Source of the DNA: a bacterium
Lineage (GTDB): Bacteria; UBA9089; JASEIO01
Direction: 5' to 3'
Assembly: GCA_030017475.1 (NCBI GenBank)
Contig: JASEIO010000047.1
Coordinates: 1-10,461 of the forward strand
DNA length: 10,461 nucleotides
A program made the translations under genes and the position numbers. How positions within the stretch are numbered: position 1 is the first letter of the stretch; the number at the start of each line of letters is the position of its first letter. The notes beneath the pieces were generated by a model. It was not told where the DNA came from and ran no database searches. It was given only the letters and a program-made list of their open reading frames with translations. Below are positions 7,771 to 10,461 of the stretch, one piece after another.

Positions 7771-9030
7771 ATGTTGACATTATTTTCTATTCCTAAACCC
7801 TTTCGGGGACATATTGGGATTATTCAGAGAAATGCTATCAAAAGTTGGACCCTTCTTCATCCAGCATGCGAGATTACTCTGTTTGGTAACGAAAAAGGCA
7901 CAACTGAAGTAGCAGCTGAGTTTGGAGTGAGACATATCCCTGAGGTTCTTTGTAATGAATTTGGCACACCACTGGTCAATTCGGCTTTTGATATGGCACA
8001 GAATATAAGTCGCCATAAGCTTGTGGCCTATATCAATACAGATATTATCTTAATGAGTGATTTTATGGAGGCTATTAGGCAGATTAAGGCAGGTTCTTTC
8101 TTGATGGTTGGCCAACGGTGGGATGTAGAATTAAAAAAGAGGTGGGATTTTACTCAACCAGACTGGGAAGAGAGGCTACGACTCTTTATTTCAGAGAAAG
8201 GTACACTTCATCCGTCAACAGGAATTGATTATTTTGTCTTTCCTAAGGGTCTCTTTAAAAAACTTCCCCCATTTGTTATTGGCCGTGCAGGATGGGACAA
8301 TTGGCTTCTCTATCGGGCCCGTACTCTCGGAGTGAAAGTGATTGATGCCACCCCAGTAGTTATGGTTGTGCACCAAAATCATGATTATTCCCACATTCCA
8401 AGGGGAATCCCTGGCACATGGGAAGGACCTGAATCAGAGTATAATCGTAAATTGATTGGATGTTCCGAAAAATTTTTTGCCATAAATGACGCCGCCACAT
8501 ATATTTTAACACCTAATAATTTGTTAAAGTCACCAGTTTATTTAGCTCAACAAGGTAAATTCAAAGAGGCAGAGGAGAAGTTAAAGGAAATATTAGCCTT
8601 GAGAATTGATAAAGATAGATATGAGATCTTTATTTCCCTTGGCTCTGTCTATTTCAAACAGGGCAGACAAAAAGAGGCCAAGAAAAAGTTCAAAAAAGCT
8701 CTATCTCTAGCCAAAACAGATTGCGAAAAAGCTCGAAGTTACTACAATTTGGGTTCAGTCTTAAAGCAAGAAGGTCTAATGGAGGAAGCAAAAGAGATAT
8801 TTGAAAGAGTAATCAACCTTTCACCTTTAGAAAGAAAGGATTTCATAGGGGGAGCCCATTTTCATTTAGGTTGTATCTACCGATCGCTTGGTGAGAGTGA
8901 AGGAGCAAAAAGGGAATTTGAAACCTGCCTGAAACTAATCCCGGATCACAAAATGGCAAAGGAATATTTAGAAGCTTTCAAGAGAATTGACCACAGACAG
9001 AACGCAGAGGAAAACTTCAAGGAGAGTTGA
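7771..9030 (+). CDS. GT-A-like glycosyltransferase with C-terminal TPR tail
   Basis: An intact 419-residue protein. Residues 1-245 resemble GT-A fold nucleotide-sugar transferases: ITLFGNE at 35-41, VAYINTDIILMSDF at 85-98 (a TD pair in place of a strict DxD), GIDYFVFPKGLF at 151-162, and GWDNWLLYRARTLGVKVID at 174-192 followed by HQNHDYSH. I do not recognise the exact subfamily. Residues about 250-402 are TPRs: GKFKEAEEKLKEILAL, RQKEAKKKFKKALSL, LMEEAKEIFERVINL and SEGAKREFETCLKLIPDH. The last repeats match the tail of the GT4 protein (HFHLGxIY then a C-L-x-LIPDH end) although the catalytic domains differ. AAGAGG lies nine bases before the ATG. No membrane segment is seen. It probably adds a sugar to the same surface glycan. 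Confidence 0.85.
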   Translation: MLTLFSIPKPFRGHIGIIQRNAIKSWTLLHPACEITLFGNEKGTTEVAAEFGVRHIPEVLCNEFGTPLVNSAFDMAQNISRHKLVAYINTDIILMSDFMEAIRQIKAGSFLMVGQRWDVELKKRWDFTQPDWEERLRLFISEKGTLHPSTGIDYFVFPKGLFKKLPPFVIGRAGWDNWLLYRARTLGVKVIDATPVVMVVHQNHDYSHIPRGIPGTWEGPESEYNRKLIGCSEKFFAINDAATYILTPNNLLKSPVYLAQQGKFKEAEEKLKEILALRIDKDRYEIFISLGSVYFKQGRQKEAKKKFKKALSLAKTDCEKARSYYNLGSVLKQEGLMEEAKEIFERVINLSPLERKDFIGGAHFHLGCIYRSLGESEGAKREFETCLKLIPDHKMAKEYLEAFKRIDHRQNAEENFKES

Positions 9031-9376
9031 ACATGAGAGAGCCTTTAGAAGATAAATCATCCCCAGAGGTACCCATGGCAGAAGAAGAGATTTTAGATTG
9101 GTACAGGATGTCTCCGGAAGAGTGTTTTGCTCCTTGGAGGAGGCCATGATCCAGAGCCCGATACCCAAGGCCCTTTACACTTTTTTGAAACATAAGGTAG
9201 ATGCCCTGTTGATTGGAGGGCAGACTTGCATCCTCAGCTCCTGCGGGATGAAGAAGATAAGGAACGATCGACAATATTGGCTCCACTGAAGGCCGAGCTT
9301 AAAGCATTTGGTGAGAGAGAAGGAGTAAAAGGGAGATTTGAGAACTGCCTGAGGTTAATCCCAGAACATAAAATAA
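8888..9376 (+). repeat. Diverged direct repeat of TPR-tail DNA
   Basis: Copies at 8888-8957 and 9308-9376 start with the identical TTGGTGAGAG and stay alignable without gaps for about 67 bases. They encode the last TPR helix pair. The more distant third relative is at about 6130-6200 in the GT4 gene, where similarity is clearer in protein than in DNA. The span given covers both close copies and the DNA between them. Confidence 0.65.
9033..9300 (+). pseudogene. Small composite remnant, possibly nucleotidyltransferase-associated
   Basis: ATG 9033, three bases after the previous stop, opens a 38-codon frame with EEEILDWYRMSPEE. A one-base shift near 9123 then gives VLLLGGGHDPEPDTQGPLHF. MSPEE plus LGGxxDPEPD recalls a family of short uncharacterised proteins often found beside nucleotidyltransferases. 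After a TAA that same frame stays open (PVDWRADLHPQLLR) right through to 9396. A competing frame over 9140-9289 reads KHKVDALLIGGQTCIL, which resembles the start of another nucleotidyltransferase family. Both cannot be original coding across the shared bases. I take the region as debris of one or two toxin-antitoxin-like genes; the family assignment is tentative. Confidence 0.4.
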
Positions 9377-9396
9377 AGGCCAAGCAGATGCAATAA
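9301..9396 (+). pseudogene. Orphan TPR-tail fragment
   Basis: The frame reads AFGEREGVKGRFENCLRLIP then EHKIKAKQMQ and stops with TAA at 9394-9396. It matches the end of the TPR tail of the preceding glycosyltransferase (LGESEGAKREFETCLKLIP then DHK). The DNA at 9308-9376 agrees with 8888-8957 in about four of five bases by hand count. No catalytic domain precedes it, so it is the 3' stub of a lost TPR-tailed gene or a partial duplication. It is followed after 15 bases by a GT2 start, as the first TPR tail is followed by a GT2 gene. Confidence 0.75.
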
Positions 9397-9411
9397 ATAA
9401 AGGTTTCAAGA

Positions 9412-9865
9412 ATGAAATCTAAAAGTATAAGTGTAGTAATTCCATGTTATAATTATGGGCATTTCTTGGGAGAGGCCATCGAGAGTGTCCTGATTCAGAC
9501 AAGGAAGCCAAATGAAATTCTGGTTTTGGACGATGGTTCAACCGACAACACCTTTGAGGTGGCCTCGCAATACCCGGTGAAAGTTATAAGACACAGGATT
9601 AATATAGGAGTAGTTATGCAGTTTAAATAAGGAGATAATGATGTCAAAGGGAGACTACGTGATGCGATTAGATGCCGATGATAAGATTGCCCCAACCTAT
9701 CTAGAGAAGACTGCTCGGGTTTTAGACAAAGAGGAGAAGGTTGCAATCTGTTATACTAATTTGGCAGTGTTTGGAGAATATGCCGAGAAATTGACTGGGG
9801 ATATTTTTTCACCATATTACTATGGAAAGAAAGATGGATATTACTTCCTATTTTCCGCACCCTAA
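9412..9865 (+). pseudogene. GT2 glycosyltransferase, frameshifted and truncated
   Basis: ATG 9412 opens SISVVIPCYNYGHFLGEAIE, then EILVLDDGSTDNTFEVASQ, the GT2 donor-binding region. Near 9613 the frame slips by one base. The following frame reads CSLNKEIMMSKGDYVMRLDA then DDKIAPTYLEKTARVLD, giving the DADD metal-binding motif. An AAGGAG just before ATG 9638 could pass for a ribosome site, but it also encodes KE in the mended reading, so I do not take 9638 as a separate start. The gene stops at TAA 9863-9865 after about 151 codons, against roughly 250 or more in complete GT2 enzymes, and the stop lies in the loop of an inverted repeat. Both the frameshift and the lost acceptor-side half make it inactive. 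Confidence 0.8.
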
Positions 9866-9883
9866 GGTGGGGAAAATAGGAAG
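9844..9883. repeat. Long inverted repeat truncating the GT2 gene
   Basis: Arms of 18 bases, CTTCCTATTTTCCGCACC (9844-9861) and GGTGGGGAAAATAGGAAG (9866-9883), pair at 17 of 18 positions around the loop CTAA. A T-run (9891-9895) follows eight bases later, so it could also end transcripts, though it is too far for a classical terminator. The symmetry looks like a palindromic mobile unit or a rearrangement joint. Nothing beyond it continues the GT2 protein. Confidence 0.8.
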
Positions 9884-10090
9884 ATAATAATTTTTAAATG
9901 TACGGGTCTCGTGGTTAACTTATAAACATAGCATAAGAAGTATCTCCTCTATCTCCCAAAAGACAAAATTAGATATACATACACAAAATAGTGATAAGAA
10001 GAGTAAACTCAAATGTTTCGGATAACCAGTGACGTAAATCTACTATACTAAATTGGAGAAGTCCCTCCCCTTTATTGACTGAAGTTGTTT
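9884..10090. other. Non-coding stretch beside the insertion sequence
   Basis: No gene is visible. It separates the truncated GT2 from the 3' end of the minus-strand transposase, so it should contain the outer end of that insertion sequence. I could not identify its terminal inverted repeat because the opposite end lies outside the window. Confidence 0.5.
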
Positions 10091-10453
10091 CTACGGATCT
10101 CTACACCAAGGAATAATTCCTAAAGTTTGACATATCTCTTGTTGAAGTGAACTAAATTCATTAGGAATGGCCTGAACCTCTGTTCCTTGTTTAACAATAG
10201 TCATACAATAATGACGAAAGGTGTTTAATAATGTTTGAGTTGTAGTCCTCTTTTTCTTCTCCTCTATTTTTATATTTGTTCTATACACACGCTCAATTAG
10301 CATGTAAACCATTAACGCAAGAAATAATACAAATAATAAGCTTTCGATACGACGTTGAGTTTGCAGAAACATTGGTCGAATCCGTATATGGCTCTTTAAG
10401 TATTTATTCTGAAACTTACCCACATCTTTGTAGAGCCATGAAATAACTAATAA
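10091..10453 (-). pseudogene. IS1634-like (IS4 superfamily) transposase, C-terminal part
   Basis: The frame contains LKSHIRIRPMFLQTQRRIES, then LLFVLFLALMVYMLIERVYR, the C-terminal signature of IS1634-type DDE transposases, and ends at TAG 10091-10093. Reading upstream it stays open only to a TAA at 10454-10456. Before LKSH the residues are YKDVGKFQNKY, where the family has a V-E-x-x-FR pattern. The neighbouring frame instead shows VSFRIN, as if bases were lost near 10400-10420. I see no Glu in position for the catalytic triad in either frame. The element is thus probably dead, at least in this copy. The rest lies beyond the right edge. Confidence 0.7.
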
Positions 10454-10461
10454 TTAAAACA

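Noticed and set aside
526-8740. GAAAAAGCTCGAA shared by the 525 start and by about 8724-8736
   Set aside because: Thirteen bases in different coding contexts with no flanking similarity; a chance match is sufficient.
9638-9865. Independent gene starting at ATG 9638 with AAGGAG before it
   Set aside because: The codons before it (LNKEIMM) continue the GT2 family pattern, so it is the second half of the frameshifted GT2.
9844-9895. Intrinsic terminator
   Set aside because: The stem is strong, but the T-run starts eight bases after it rather than directly behind, so a repeat is the safer call.
1-10461. CRISPR array or tRNA genes
   Set aside because: No regularly spaced direct repeats and no cloverleaf-like sequence were seen.

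Overview
The window is an AT-rich bacterial accessory region. Sugar-polymer (capsule, O-antigen or S-layer type) genes are mixed with remnants of toxin-antitoxin-like genes and an insertion sequence. The codon pairs are bacterial, with Shine-Dalgarno sites before several starts. Tetratricopeptide (TPR) glycosyltransferases, small nucleotidyltransferase/HEPN pairs, dispersed palindromes and an IS1634-like transposase are typical of slow-growing environmental bacteria such as Planctomycetota (anammox group), Nitrospirota or Omnitrophota. No marker gene fixes the taxon, so this is a guess.

Layout. 1-524 holds no gene I can support. 525-1850 is an intact, very AT-rich protein joining a kinase-like domain to a SAM methyltransferase. 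1859-1900 holds two adjacent hairpins, one of them a common dispersed palindrome. 2020-2813 is a methyltransferase pseudogene spread over several frames. 2962-3669 is a nucleotidyltransferase (MNT) / HEPN pair, both genes frameshifted. 3675-4436 is an intact SAM methyltransferase and 4449-6239 an intact GT4 glycosyltransferase with a TPR tail. 6170-7757 is a GT2 glycosyltransferase, a Rossmann domain and a second methyltransferase, all broken by frameshifts and one internal deletion. 7771-9030 is an intact GT-A-like transferase with a second, related TPR tail. 9033-9396 is a composite remnant ending in a third piece of that tail. 9412-9865 is a frameshifted and truncated GT2 whose stop codon lies in the loop of a long inverted repeat (9844-9883). 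10091-10453 on the minus strand is the C-terminal end of a decayed transposase running off the window.

How it fits together. The four intact genes (about 5.1 kb) show no frameshift, while the rest carry roughly ten within about 3.5 kb. That contrast suggests real decay of part of the cluster rather than uniform sequencing error. The intact products (two methyltransferases, two glycosyltransferases) could still assemble and methylate a surface glycan. The most distinctive features are a related TPR tail on two glycosyltransferases of different fold plus an orphan copy, each TPR tail at the ends of the series being followed by a GT2 gene, and the kinase-like/methyltransferase fusion, whose domain order is opposite to that of the known chain terminator WbdD.
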